Source: Allobosea sp. WAO
GTDB lineage: Bacteria > Pseudomonadota > Alphaproteobacteria > Rhizobiales > Beijerinckiaceae
Assembly (NCBI RefSeq): GCF_001509835.1
Contig: NZ_JXTJ01000007.1
Location: 372,001 to 436,000, forward strand
Direction of reading: 5' to 3'
Length of the DNA stretch: 64,000 bases
Below are positions 8,032 to 16,215 of this stretch, piece after piece. A program made the translations under genes and the position numbers. The first letter of the stretch is position 1, and every line of letters begins with the position of its first letter. The notes below the pieces were generated by a model. It was not told where the DNA came from and did not search any database. It saw nothing but the letters and a program-made list of their open reading frames with translations.

Positions 8032-9012
8032 TCAGATGTCGAAACTGATCATCTTCTTCATCACCAGCACACCGATCGTCATCCAGACCAGGCCGGCGGC
8101 CAGACCGATCTGGCCGGTCGAGGTCAGCCAGAGCAGTTCGATGTACCGTGGGCTGGTCAGGTAGACGAGCAGAGCGACGACGACGGGCAGCGAACCGATG
8201 ATCGCCGCCGAGGCCTTGGCCTCCATCGAGACCGCGGCGATCTTGTCGCGCATCTTGCGGCGCTCGCGGATGACGCGGGAGAGATTGGCCAGGGTTTCGG
8301 CGAGGTTGCCGCCGGTCTTCTGCTGGATCGCCAGCACAATGCCGAAGAAGTTGGCCTCGGCGCAGGGCATGCGCTCGAACAGCTTGGCCGCGGCATCGGT
8401 AAGGGCGAGGCCCAGCGTCTGCGACTCGACGATCAGGCGAAACTCGGTCCTGACCGGCTCCTGCGCCTCGCTGGCGATGATGCGCAGACAGTCGTTCAGA
8501 GGCAGGCCGGATTTGATGCCGCGAACGATGATGTCGAGCGCGTTGGGAAACTCGTTCGAGAAGCGCTTCAGACGCTTCTTGCGACGCAGGCTCAGGTAGA
8601 AGGCCGGCACACCGAGCGCACCGACGACGAGCCCGGCAAGTCCGATCACGCCGTTGCCGGACGCCATGAGCATGACGAGGCCGGTGACGACGCTCGTGAT
8701 CGCGGCGAAGATGAAGTACTGCCGGCGCGACCAGCTCAGGCCCGCCTGCTGGATCCTGACCTCGAGCGTCGCCTTGTTGCGCGCCTTCTCGCGGTTCTCG
8801 ATATCCTTGAGGCTCTGCGCCACCTGGCCGCGCTTGGCGCGATTCTGCGCCTCACGATCGGCGGCAGCGCGGGTGACGACGGGACTCGCGAATTCCTTGC
8901 GCCGGCGCTCGGCGCGCACCTGGCCGCTGAGCGTCGGATAGAAAAGCGCATAGGCGACGCCGCCGGCCGAGATTGCGGCAAGAAGGATGGCGGCGATCAG
9001 CCCGAAATCCAT
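8032..9012 (-). CDS. tadB: TadB inner-membrane platform protein
   Basis: Partner of TadC in the Flp pilus inner-membrane platform. The 326-aa product has an N-terminal membrane helix (about 4-28), a charged segment, two membrane helices (about 100-140), a T2SSF domain (about 150-280; FPNALDIIVRGIKSGLPL) and a C-terminal helix. TadB and TadC share the F-domain pattern (FPxALD, then a glutamate-containing loop), consistent with the known TadB/TadC duplication. It lies 21 bp after cpaF on the same strand. Confidence 0.93.
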   Translation of the reverse strand: MDFGLIAAILLAAISAGGVAYALFYPTLSGQVRAERRRKEFASPVVTRAAADREAQNRAKRGQVAQSLKDIENREKARNKATLEVRIQQAGLSWSRRQYFIFAAITSVVTGLVMLMASGNGVIGLAGLVVGALGVPAFYLSLRRKKRLKRFSNEFPNALDIIVRGIKSGLPLNDCLRIIASEAQEPVRTEFRLIVESQTLGLALTDAAAKLFERMPCAEANFFGIVLAIQQKTGGNLAETLANLSRVIRERRKMRDKIAAVSMEAKASAAIIGSLPVVVALLVYLTSPRYIELLWLTSTGQIGLAAGLVWMTIGVLVMKKMISFDI

Positions 9013-9033
9013 GGCGTCGTCCCGCTCCTCAGG

Positions 9034-10473
9034 TTAGGCCGCGGTCGCATCGTTCTGGCTCTCGAGCTCGTCGAGGGCGGCGGCCAGGCGCTGCTCCTCG
9101 CCGAAATAGCGCGCCCGCTCCCAGAAGCGCGGGCGGCCGATCCCGGTCGAGCGATGGCGGCCGATCAGCTTGCCGTTCGGGTCCTCGCCCAGCACGTCAT
9201 AGAGCATCAGGTCCTGGGTGATGATGACGTCGCCCTCCATGCCCATCACCTCGGTGATATGGGTGATGCGGCGCGAGCCGTCGCGCATGCGCTGCGCCTG
9301 GATGATCACGTCGATCGAGGAGCAGATCATCTCGCGCAGCGTCTTCGAGGGCAGGCTGAAACCGCCCATGGTGATCATCGATTCGATACGGCTCAGGCAT
9401 TCGCGCGGGGTGTTGGCGTGCAGCGTGCCCATCGAGCCGTCATGGCCTGTATTCATCGCCTGCAGCAGGTCGAAGGCCTCCGGGCCGCGCACCTCGCCGA
9501 CGATGATGCGCTCGGGCCGCATGCGCAGGCAGTTCTTGACGAGGTCGCGCATCGTCACCGCGCCCGTGCCCTCGAGATTGGGCGGGCGGGTCTCGAGGCG
9601 CACGACGTGCGGCTGCTGCAATTGCAGCTCGGCAGCGTCCTCGCAGGTGATCACGCGCTCGTCGTGCTCGATATAATTGGTCAGGCAGTTGAGCAGCGTC
9701 GTCTTGCCCGAGCCGGTGCCGCCCGAGATCACCAGATTGCAGCGGACCTTGCCGATGATCTTGAGGATCTCGGCACCGGGCGGGGCGATGGCGCCGAAGC
9801 GGACCAGCTGATCGAGGGTCAGCTTGTCCTTCTTGAACTTGCGGATGGTCAGTGCCGGCCCGTCGATGGCGAGCGGCGGGGCGATGACGTTGACGCGCGA
9901 GCCATCGGCGAGACGAGCGTCGCAGATCGGCGAGCTTTCGTCGACGCGCCGGCCGACCTGGCTGACGATGCGCTGGCAGATGTTCATCAGCTGGGCATTG
10001 TCGCGGAAGCGGACATTGGTGAGCTGGATCTTGCCGCCGGTCTCGATGAAGGTCCGGCCGGCGCCGTTGACCATGATGTCGGCGATGTCATCGCGCGCCA
10101 GCAGCGGCTCCAGCGGTCCGTAGCCGAGGACATCGTTGCAGATGTCGTCGAGCAGCTCCTCCTGCTCGGCGATCGAGAGCACGACGTTCTTCAGCGAGAT
10201 GATCTCGTTGATGATGTCGCGGATTTCCTCGCGGGCGGATTCGCCGTCGAGCTTGGCGAGCTGAGAGAGGTCGATCGCTTCGATGAGAGCACCGAAGATC
10301 ATGCTCTTCATCTGGTAGTATTCGTCGGACTTCGCGCTCTCGACCGGTGCCGACGGAGGCGGCGGGCGCCGGGCCTCGACGGCGGCGGGCCGCGACTCGG
10401 CCAGCCTCGCGGCGGCCGCCGGGGCCATCGAGACCGGTGCGACCGGCAGGGTGGCGTTGCGCTTGCCGAACAT
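9034..10473 (-). CDS. cpaF: CpaF/TadA secretion ATPase
   Basis: Cytoplasmic hexameric ATPase that powers Flp pilus extension and retraction. The 479-aa product has a low-complexity Ala/Pro N terminus (1-50), then the VirB11/GspE-like core: Walker A GGTGSGKTT (251-259), the Asp/Glu box ITCEDAAEL (275-283), Walker B RIIVGEVRG (322-330) and the His box GHDGSMGTLHAN (343-354). All catalytic motifs look intact. It begins one base after cpaE ends and precedes tadB, the standard order. Confidence 0.96.
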   Translation of the reverse strand: MFGKRNATLPVAPVSMAPAAAARLAESRPAAVEARRPPPPSAPVESAKSDEYYQMKSMIFGALIEAIDLSQLAKLDGESAREEIRDIINEIISLKNVVLSIAEQEELLDDICNDVLGYGPLEPLLARDDIADIMVNGAGRTFIETGGKIQLTNVRFRDNAQLMNICQRIVSQVGRRVDESSPICDARLADGSRVNVIAPPLAIDGPALTIRKFKKDKLTLDQLVRFGAIAPPGAEILKIIGKVRCNLVISGGTGSGKTTLLNCLTNYIEHDERVITCEDAAELQLQQPHVVRLETRPPNLEGTGAVTMRDLVKNCLRMRPERIIVGEVRGPEAFDLLQAMNTGHDGSMGTLHANTPRECLSRIESMITMGGFSLPSKTLREMICSSIDVIIQAQRMRDGSRRITHITEVMGMEGDVIITQDLMLYDVLGEDPNGKLIGRHRSTGIGRPRFWERARYFGEEQRLAAALDELESQNDATAA

Positions 10474-10474
10474 C

Positions 10475-11731
10475 TCAGGCCTTCCGGCGCATCAGCTTGG
10501 CGACCAGCGGCTCGAACAGGCTGCGCTTGCCGCGCTTGGCCTCACCGCGGCCGGTCAGCGCCATCGCGATCTGGACGAAGGCCTCGGCGACCTTGCCGCC
10601 GGCCTGGACCTCGGCGATCATCTGCCCGTTATTGGCCGCCGTGCCGAAGAGCTGCGCATCGAAGGGAATCGCGTTCATCACCTCGACGCCGAGCGCCTTG
10701 GCGAACTCGGCCGCATCGATCTCCGGCCGCTTGGCGATCCCGACCTGGTTGAGGATCAGCCGCGGCACCGAATCGTTCGGGCGCGCGGCGCGCAGCAGGT
10801 CCATCAGGTTCTTGGCGTTGCGCAGGGAAGCGAGCTCGGGCGCGGCGACGATCACCACCTCGTCGGCCCCGATCAGGGTGCGCTTGGCCCAGCCGGTCCA
10901 GAGATGGGGCACGTCGAGCACGATGCAGGGCACACTGGCGCGCAGCAGGTCGAGCAGCAGATCGAGCGAATCCTCGGAGAGATCGACGGTGCGATCGAGC
11001 ACGGCCGGCGCCGCGAGCAGAGCAAGATTCTCGCTGCAGCGCGACAGCAGCCGGTCGAGCATGTTGGCATCAAGGCGATCGGGCGCGAACACCGCTTCGG
11101 CGATGCCCTGGGGCGGGTCCTGGTTGAAGTCGAGCCCGGCGGTGCCGAAGGCGATGTCGAGGTCGACGATCACGGTCGAGGCGTCGAGATTGCGGCCGAT
11201 CGCCCAGGCGAGATTATGCGCTACGGTCGAAGCGCCGACGCCGCCCTTGGCCCCGACCACGGCGATGGTTCGCCCGAGCGTCTCGGCGCCGGGCGTCGCA
11301 TAGAGTTCGGAGAGCGTGCGCAGCACGTCGAGCACGCCTAGCGGGGCGATCAGATAGTCGCTGACCCCGCGGCGGATCAGGTCGCGATAGAGCTGGACGT
11401 CGTTGACATGGCCGATGACGACGACCTTGGTACCGGGGTCGCAGCTCTCGGCCAGCGCATCGAGGCTGGCGATCAGGCGCGACGGCTCTGTCACCGTCTC
11501 GAGAACGATGACGTTCGGCGTCGGCGCGGCACGGAACGCCTCGACCGCCGCTGCCGGGCCGCCCATCTGGATACGGGTCTGCGCCTTGTCCATGCGCCGG
11601 TCGGCCGTCACCGCCTGCATGGCGGTCGCGACCTCCTGCGTCTCGCAGAAGGCCTGCAGGGTGATGCGCGGCAGCGGAGCGATGATCTCCTCGCCGGACA
11701 TTTCCGTTTCGTGAAGCGGACCGGCTGCCAT
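10475..11731 (-). CDS. cpaE: CpaE/TadZ MinD/ParA-like localisation ATPase
   Basis: Polar-localisation factor of the Tad pilus. The 418-aa product has an atypical receiver-like N-terminal domain (about 25-145) and a MinD/ParA-type ATPase domain with a deviant Walker A, AKGGVGASTVA (161-171). The frame remains open well upstream across cpaD, but the ATG at 11731 is the start: a GGAGG lies 6 nt before it and it overlaps the cpaD stop (TGATG). This predicts tight coupling to cpaD. Confidence 0.94.
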   Translation of the reverse strand: MAAGPLHETEMSGEEIIAPLPRITLQAFCETQEVATAMQAVTADRRMDKAQTRIQMGGPAAAVEAFRAAPTPNVIVLETVTEPSRLIASLDALAESCDPGTKVVVIGHVNDVQLYRDLIRRGVSDYLIAPLGVLDVLRTLSELYATPGAETLGRTIAVVGAKGGVGASTVAHNLAWAIGRNLDASTVIVDLDIAFGTAGLDFNQDPPQGIAEAVFAPDRLDANMLDRLLSRCSENLALLAAPAVLDRTVDLSEDSLDLLLDLLRASVPCIVLDVPHLWTGWAKRTLIGADEVVIVAAPELASLRNAKNLMDLLRAARPNDSVPRLILNQVGIAKRPEIDAAEFAKALGVEVMNAIPFDAQLFGTAANNGQMIAEVQAGGKVAEAFVQIAMALTGRGEAKRGKRSLFEPLVAKLMRRKA

Positions 11732-12495
11732 CACTTGCCTCCGACGGCGGTGCTGATCGCGGTCTGCTCCTGGCGATACTCGGTCGACGGATCCTTGCCC
11801 TCGCGCAGCTTCTTGATCGCCTCCATGCGCTTCTGGGTGTCGAGCCGGCCTTCGCTGCGGGCGCGGACGAGATCGAGCGGGTCGGCGACCTGCGCTGCGA
11901 GATTGGCCTGCGTCGCGCAGCCGAGATTCCACAGAGGCTGGTTCGAGGCGTCGGTCTTGTAGCTCGAGACCCCGGCATCCTCCGGCCATTGGCCGCAGGA
12001 ATGCGGCAGACCGGCCTGCAGCGAGGCATAGGTCAGGCGAATCGGCGAGGCGAGGCCGGGATCGGCCACCGGATAGGTCCTGACCTGGAGCGCCCCCTGG
12101 GAAACTCCGGCTTGCGCGAGCGAGCGGCGAATGCCCTCGAGTGTGTCGCGCGCGGCGAGTTCCCGCCCGGTACCCGTCGGCACCTCCGCGACCAGACCGC
12201 CGCGACCGCTGCGCCGATAATCCTGGCCGAAGCGCGCGACATCGTCGGCCTGGCGCGGATCGAGCCCGCCACCGGCGCGTCCGACGAAGACGTCGAGCGA
12301 GCGCGGCGCGTCGCGCAGGATGATCGGATGGCGCTCGCGCGTGTCGAAGGGCGCGCCTCCCGCCGTCAGGTCGCCCTTGGCGCAGGCACCGAGGGCGAGC
12401 GCAGCCGCGAGCACGGGCAGGAGACCCGCCGGGCGGCGACGGCACATCTGGGTTCTGTCATCTGTCGTCACGCTCGCCATCCCTTGCAGATGCAT
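11731..12495 (-). CDS. cpaD: CpaD pilus lipoprotein
   Basis: Periplasmic/outer-membrane lipoprotein of the Cpa pilus apparatus. The 254-aa product starts with a long basic leader and the lipobox LALGAC (Cys38 in this start choice). The mature part contains the RHPIILRDAPRSLDVFVG segment and the CpaD-type SCGQWPEDAG and NLGCATQANLAAQV motifs. The ATG at 12495 was chosen because GAGGG precedes it by 8 nt; a TTG at 12510 would overlap the cpaC stop, and an ATG at 12480 is also possible. It overlaps cpaE by one base. Confidence 0.9.
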   Translation of the reverse strand: MHLQGMASVTTDDRTQMCRRRPAGLLPVLAAALALGACAKGDLTAGGAPFDTRERHPIILRDAPRSLDVFVGRAGGGLDPRQADDVARFGQDYRRSGRGGLVAEVPTGTGRELAARDTLEGIRRSLAQAGVSQGALQVRTYPVADPGLASPIRLTYASLQAGLPHSCGQWPEDAGVSSYKTDASNQPLWNLGCATQANLAAQVADPLDLVRARSEGRLDTQKRMEAIKKLREGKDPSTEYRQEQTAISTAVGGK

Positions 12496-12506
12496 GCCCG
12501 CAGCCC

Positions 12507-14018
12507 TCAATCGGAGATGAAGCCGACGCGGCCGCGATAGGCCTGGGGAACGGGCCCGCCGCTGGTCGTTCCATAGATCTTGTTGAGGCGCCCCATCAGA
12601 ATCGTCTGGGCGTCATGAGCCTCGACGAAACCGTCATCGGGCCGGTTGATCTGGCCAGGATCGACCGGTTTGACGATGTAGGGCGTCACGGCGATCATCA
12701 GCTCGGTTTCCTCGCGCTGATAGTCGCGCGAACGGAACAGCGTTCCGATGATCGGGATGTTCATCAGCCCGGGCAGGCCGTTGATCGACTGCCGCGAGAT
12801 GCGCTGGATCAGCCCGGCGGTGGCGAGCGTGCCGCCCGAAGGCAGCTCGACCGTGGTGTCCGACTTGCGGACGCGGAAAGCCGGCGCGTTGAGATTGTCG
12901 TTGAGGCGGATCTGGTTCTCGAAGTCGAGCTCGGTGACCTCGGTCGCGACCCGCATCGAGATACGGTTCTCCGACATCACGATCGGCGTGAAGTTCAGGG
13001 ATACGCCGACCGGCTTGTACTGGAGCTGGATCGTGCAGTTGGTGCTGCGACGGGTGAGCTGATCGGTATCGCAGTTCACACCCATCGGCGTCGGCATCTC
13101 GCCGCCAGCCATGAACTTGGCGCTCTCGCCGGAGATGGCGGTCACGGTCGGTTCCGCCAGCACGCGGGCGAGGCCGGCGCGCTCCAGCGCGCGCAGCGTG
13201 AAGTTGGTGGAGTTGCCGATGCCGGCGCCGATCGCGGTGGCCGAGAGCGCCTGCGGCTGCAGCGGGAACGGGTTGTCGATGGACGGCGTGATGCTGAACT
13301 TGCCGAGCTTCCATTCGCCGGTCGAGTTGATGCCGAGCTGCTTGATCGCCTTGCGCGAGACCTCGGAGACGACGACCTTGACCATGACCTGGTCGCGACC
13401 GCGGATGGTCAGCGAATTGATCACCGCGCCCTTGCTGGTCGTCTGGATGAGCCCTCCCGTGGTCGAATTGCCGACGAAGGCACTCGCGATATCCATGGCC
13501 TGCGTCGCCTCGGAGGCGCTGGCGACGGTGCCGACCAGCAGGATCGAATTGCCGGCCGGCTTCACCTGGATCTGCGCCTGGGGCATCGCCGAGCGCAGGG
13601 TCTGGCGCAGAACGTTGAGATCGCGACCAACCTCGATCTCGAGCGCGGTGATCTGCCTGCCTTCGGCATCCATCACGAACATCGAGGTCTGGCCATCGGC
13701 CATGCCGATGATGAAGAGCTTGCGGGCCGAGCGCACGACGGCGTTGGCGACCTTGGGGTTGGCGACGAACACTTCCTTGGCGTCGCGCGGCAGTTCGACG
13801 ATCAGCGAGCGCCCGATCGAGAGATCGAGCTTGCGCGAGATCGCATGCTCGCTCGCCCCGACGTTGAGCACCGGGGCGGCGCCGCGGTCCTGGGCCAGCG
13901 CAGCCGGAGCCGCGATCAGCGCCGCAAGCGGCAGCAGGGCGATGGACAGGCGGGAACGCAGGGTCCTGGAGCGGCCGGCGCGAAGATCGGGCATGGCGAG
14001 GATCATGGCGGGGGTCAT
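12507..14018 (-). CDS. cpaC: CpaC/RcpA outer-membrane secretin
   Basis: Secretin that forms the outer-membrane channel for the Flp pilus. The 503-aa product has a signal peptide (to about residue 43, ending ALA-QD), a pilus-assembly N domain (about 55-130, with LPRDAKEVFVANPKVANAVV), a BON-like segment (about 130-200) and the secretin domain (about 280-450; MAGGEMPTP, LFRSRDYQREETELMIAVTPYIV). The start overlaps the cpaB stop by ATGA. A second, secretin-less N-domain protein is encoded at 16216-16731. Confidence 0.95.
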   Translation of the reverse strand: MTPAMILAMPDLRAGRSRTLRSRLSIALLPLAALIAAPAALAQDRGAAPVLNVGASEHAISRKLDLSIGRSLIVELPRDAKEVFVANPKVANAVVRSARKLFIIGMADGQTSMFVMDAEGRQITALEIEVGRDLNVLRQTLRSAMPQAQIQVKPAGNSILLVGTVASASEATQAMDIASAFVGNSTTGGLIQTTSKGAVINSLTIRGRDQVMVKVVVSEVSRKAIKQLGINSTGEWKLGKFSITPSIDNPFPLQPQALSATAIGAGIGNSTNFTLRALERAGLARVLAEPTVTAISGESAKFMAGGEMPTPMGVNCDTDQLTRRSTNCTIQLQYKPVGVSLNFTPIVMSENRISMRVATEVTELDFENQIRLNDNLNAPAFRVRKSDTTVELPSGGTLATAGLIQRISRQSINGLPGLMNIPIIGTLFRSRDYQREETELMIAVTPYIVKPVDPGQINRPDDGFVEAHDAQTILMGRLNKIYGTTSGGPVPQAYRGRVGFISD

Positions 14019-14788
14019 GGCTTCACGCCCTTGCTGGTCACGCCGTAGCGCACGAGGGTCATCCCGCCTTCGCTGGCCGGGGGGCTCTGGTCGCCCGCGT
14101 CCTGAAGACTGCGCAGCGAGAGGGAAAGCGAACTCGTCTTCTGCGCGAGCGTGACGATGTCGACCTGATGCGGGTCGAGCTCCAGGGTCGCGGTCTCGCC
14201 GACCACGACCTTGTCGCCGTTCTTTTCCTGAACGTTCTGGCCGATCGCCAGCACCCGGACATTGACCAGGACGGCCTCGCTGAACGGCGGCGAGCCATCC
14301 TTGCTGTTGCTGTCGTCGCGGGTGGTGCGGATCACGTCGACGCGATCATTGGGCAGGATGAAACCGCCGGCGGTGTTGGCGCCGCGGCTGTCGGTGGTGA
14401 TGGCGAGGGCACGCTTGCCGGCCGGCAGGATGGCCGAGAGGAAGCCCGAGGCGTCGGTGCGGATCAGTTTCTCGCGGCGGATCGGCTCGGAGCCGAAGAG
14501 TTGCGCCCGCGCGACCTGGCCGACGAATTCCGCTTCGCCCTCCGGCGCGTCCTCGCGGCGAATCACGCCGGTGGGCAGGCTCGCCAGCGGCCAGGCGATC
14601 CAGCGCAGATCGCCGGCGGCAAGCCGGTTTCCGACGGGGACGTCGACGGCCGCGATCAGCACCTCGGTGGTCGGCGCCGGCTCGTACTTGGTTACGGCGG
14701 GGGTCTTGGATGGCCGGCTGATCAACAGCGCCGCGGCCAGCCCGGCGACCAGCGCGATTGCGAGGATGATGATTCTGGCGGGACTCAT
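14015..14788 (-). CDS. cpaB: CpaB/RcpC pilus assembly protein
   Basis: Periplasmic/membrane-anchored Flp assembly factor. The 257-aa product has an N-terminal membrane anchor (about 5-23), an SAF domain (about 42-108; EVLIAAVDVPVGNRL) and a RcpC/CpaB domain (about 110-240; GKRALAITTD, GFILPNDRVDVI). It is the first gene of the tightly packed cpaBCDEF-tadBC operon. A CtrA-like box lies 60 bp upstream of its ATG; cpaA ends 127 bp upstream. Confidence 0.94.
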   Translation of the reverse strand: MSPARIIILAIALVAGLAAALLISRPSKTPAVTKYEPAPTTEVLIAAVDVPVGNRLAAGDLRWIAWPLASLPTGVIRREDAPEGEAEFVGQVARAQLFGSEPIRREKLIRTDASGFLSAILPAGKRALAITTDSRGANTAGGFILPNDRVDVIRTTRDDSNSKDGSPPFSEAVLVNVRVLAIGQNVQEKNGDKVVVGETATLELDPHQVDIVTLAQKTSSLSLSLRSLQDAGDQSPPASEGGMTLVRYGVTSKGVKP

Positions 14789-14848
14789 GGCTGGCGATCC
14801 TCAGCCAGCACGAACTGGCCCTTCAGCCGGATCGTGCCGCCGGAATCG

Positions 14849-14863
14849 TCAACTTATGGTTAA
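14849..14863 (-). promoter_or_regulatory. CtrA-box-like sequence upstream of cpaB
   Basis: On the minus strand this reads TTAA-CCATAAG-TTGA, 7 of 8 fixed positions of the CtrA box TTAA-N7-TTAA, and it includes the alphaproteobacterial 8-mer TTAACCAT. It sits about 60 bp before the cpaB start, in promoter position for the cpa/tad operon. Confidence 0.45.
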
Positions 14864-14915
14864 CCGGACGTATCTTTTTGGCGGGATCGGCCCCGGTAGC
14901 CGGCCAAGGCCGTCT

Positions 14916-15428
14916 CTAGAGACCGATCGCTGCGCGCCAGATCGCTGTTTGCGGCAGAACGGCCAGCGCGCCGAACGCGAGCGCCACGCCATAGGGCACG
15001 CCCTGCTGGACACCGTGCAGCCGCTTCGCCCAGGCCCAGTTCTCCGCCCGGCCGGGCAGTGGCGCCTGGCGCAACTGGTACAAGATGATGGTGAGGACAC
15101 CGCCGGCGATCGCAGTCACCAGCAGATAAGGCAGGAGCGGCTCGAAGCCGAACCAGAGCGCCGTCGCGGCAACGAGCTTGGCGTCGCCGCCCCCGACCCA
15201 ACCGGCCGCGAACAGGCCGATGCCGACGAAGAGGACGAGAAGGCCGGCCGCGACATGCCAGCCGATCTGGCTCCAGCTCAGGCCGAGGCTGATGGCGCAG
15301 AGCGCGAAGGCCGCGACCAGCAGCAGGCAGAGGCGGTTCGAGATCGTCATCGAGACGATGTCGCTCGCGGCCGCATAGGCCATGGCGGCGGGGAAGACGA
15401 CGAGGATGGCGATCAGCGGTAGCGACAT
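14916..15428 (-). CDS. cpaA: CpaA/TadV prepilin peptidase
   Basis: Inner-membrane aspartyl (A24) peptidase that removes the short leader from Flp prepilin. The 170-aa polytopic product has the two catalytic aspartates, Asp23 in ASDIVSMTISN and Asp82 in GGGDAK, and about five or six hydrophobic helices. It lacks the N-terminal methylase domain of GspO/PilD, as expected for the short CpaA/TadV type. It lies between flp (201 bp upstream) and cpaB on the same strand. Confidence 0.93.
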   Translation of the reverse strand: MSLPLIAILVVFPAAMAYAAASDIVSMTISNRLCLLLVAAFALCAISLGLSWSQIGWHVAAGLLVLFVGIGLFAAGWVGGGDAKLVAATALWFGFEPLLPYLLVTAIAGGVLTIILYQLRQAPLPGRAENWAWAKRLHGVQQGVPYGVALAFGALAVLPQTAIWRAAIGL

Positions 15429-15559
15429 GGCTTCGTCTCCCGGGCATTCAGCTGCGCCAGCATGGGCCGCGATGCCTCACCAAAGCCTTACGGAAAGGCC
15501 GGGACCGGCCGGCAGGCTCGCGTGCAGACGATGGCGGCAGGCGCCGTCTTCGAAACAGG

Positions 15560-15584
15560 AACGCCCCGGCGGGGCCGGGGCGTT
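15560..15584 (-). terminator. terminator-like hairpin after flp
   Basis: Perfect 10-bp stem AACGCCCCGG / CCGGGGCGTT with a 5-nt loop, 45 bp after the flp stop, followed on the minus strand by a short T-containing tail. It probably separates the abundant flp message from cpaA. Confidence 0.6.
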
Positions 15585-15629
15585 CGAAGCTCTCGCCTCA
15601 AAGGCGATGCGTGACCGTCCGGCCGCTGA

Positions 15630-15800
15630 TCAGGCGGCGTTCAGCGCGGCGGCGATACGGCCGAGGATGTTGCTCAGGGCGGTGCCGACGAGCTGCATGC
15701 CGGCAATGGCGACGACAGCGATCAGGGCCGCGATCAGGCCGTACTCGATGGCGGTCGCGCCGGATTCGTCCTTGGCGAAGCGAGCGAAAAACTTGGTCAT
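15630..15800 (-). CDS. flp: Flp-type major pilin
   Basis: Structural subunit of the Flp/Tad pilus. The 56-aa prepilin has a short charged leader ending DESG, predicted cleavage Gly14/Ala15, then ATAIEYGLIAALIAVVAIAG, the Flp hydrophobic core with Glu19 at mature position 5 and the adjacent Tyr20. The ATG at 15800 is preferred over an upstream in-frame start because AAAGGAG lies just before it. It is followed by a strong hairpin and then cpaA, the processing peptidase. Confidence 0.95.
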   Translation of the reverse strand: MTKFFARFAKDESGATAIEYGLIAALIAVVAIAGMQLVGTALSNILGRIAAALNAA

Positions 15801-15938
15801 GGTAGTCTCCTTTTGCACCACGGTTTGACTGCTGCCTTCGCTCTGGATCGGCTTCGGTCAGCGACAATTGCGAAGCTACACGGGCCGCATTGCTGATCAG
15901 TTAAAGCGACTCAAGAATTCGGAGAACTACGCAGGTGT

Positions 15939-15953
15939 TTCTTAGATGGTTAA
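15939..15953 (-). promoter_or_regulatory. degenerate CtrA-like box upstream of flp
   Basis: Minus strand reads TTAA-CCATCTA-AGAA: one perfect half-site with the 8-mer TTAACCAT and a 2/4 second half. It lies about 140 bp before the flp ATG. Weak alone; it gains support from the better boxes at tadD and cpaB. Confidence 0.3.
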
Positions 15954-15983
15954 CACGTTCCTATTTAAATTCAGGAGTTAAAT

Positions 15984-16049
15984 ATGCGTATATATATTGC
16001 TATAATTTTACATACTTCAGTATTCGTGCCTGCTTCTGAAAGCTCATAA
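15984..16049 (+). CDS. possible 21-codon small protein in the AT-rich patch
   Basis: ATG at 15984 opens 21 codons ending in TAA at 16047-16049 and encodes a mostly hydrophobic peptide beginning MRIYIAIILHT. AGGAG precedes the ATG with a 6-nt spacer, a near-ideal ribosome site. The codons (ATA, TTA, ATT) are unlike the GC-rich usage of every neighbour. It could be a real small membrane peptide, a leader, or chance in AT-rich DNA. No homology claim is made. Confidence 0.25.
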   Translation: MRIYIAIILHTSVFVPASESS

Positions 16050-16215
16050 CTTCCTTTCACCCCCCATCCGCGTACCGAATCTCCCAACTTCAACGCATTA
16101 CCCAAAGCCTTGCCGCACAGAGGGACCCGCGCCGCGTCGGCAAGATCGCCATCTTAGGGATTGGTTCATCATTTTCGGCTTTGCTCGGCCTGTTGGAAAT
16201 CTTGGGGCGCGAGCC

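Larger units (their letters stand above)
15801..16215. other. long intergenic region with an AT-rich core
   Basis: These 415 bp separate flp (leftward) from the pilus N-domain gene (rightward) and must hold both promoters. The core, about 15895-16055, is very AT-rich with many TpA steps (for example ATATATATTGCTATAA) and contrasts sharply with the surrounding GC-rich DNA. It contains a CtrA-like box at 15939-15953 and a possible small ORF at 15984-16049. Such patches in alphaproteobacteria can be bound by MucR/Ros-type silencers; that link is inference. Confidence 0.6.
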
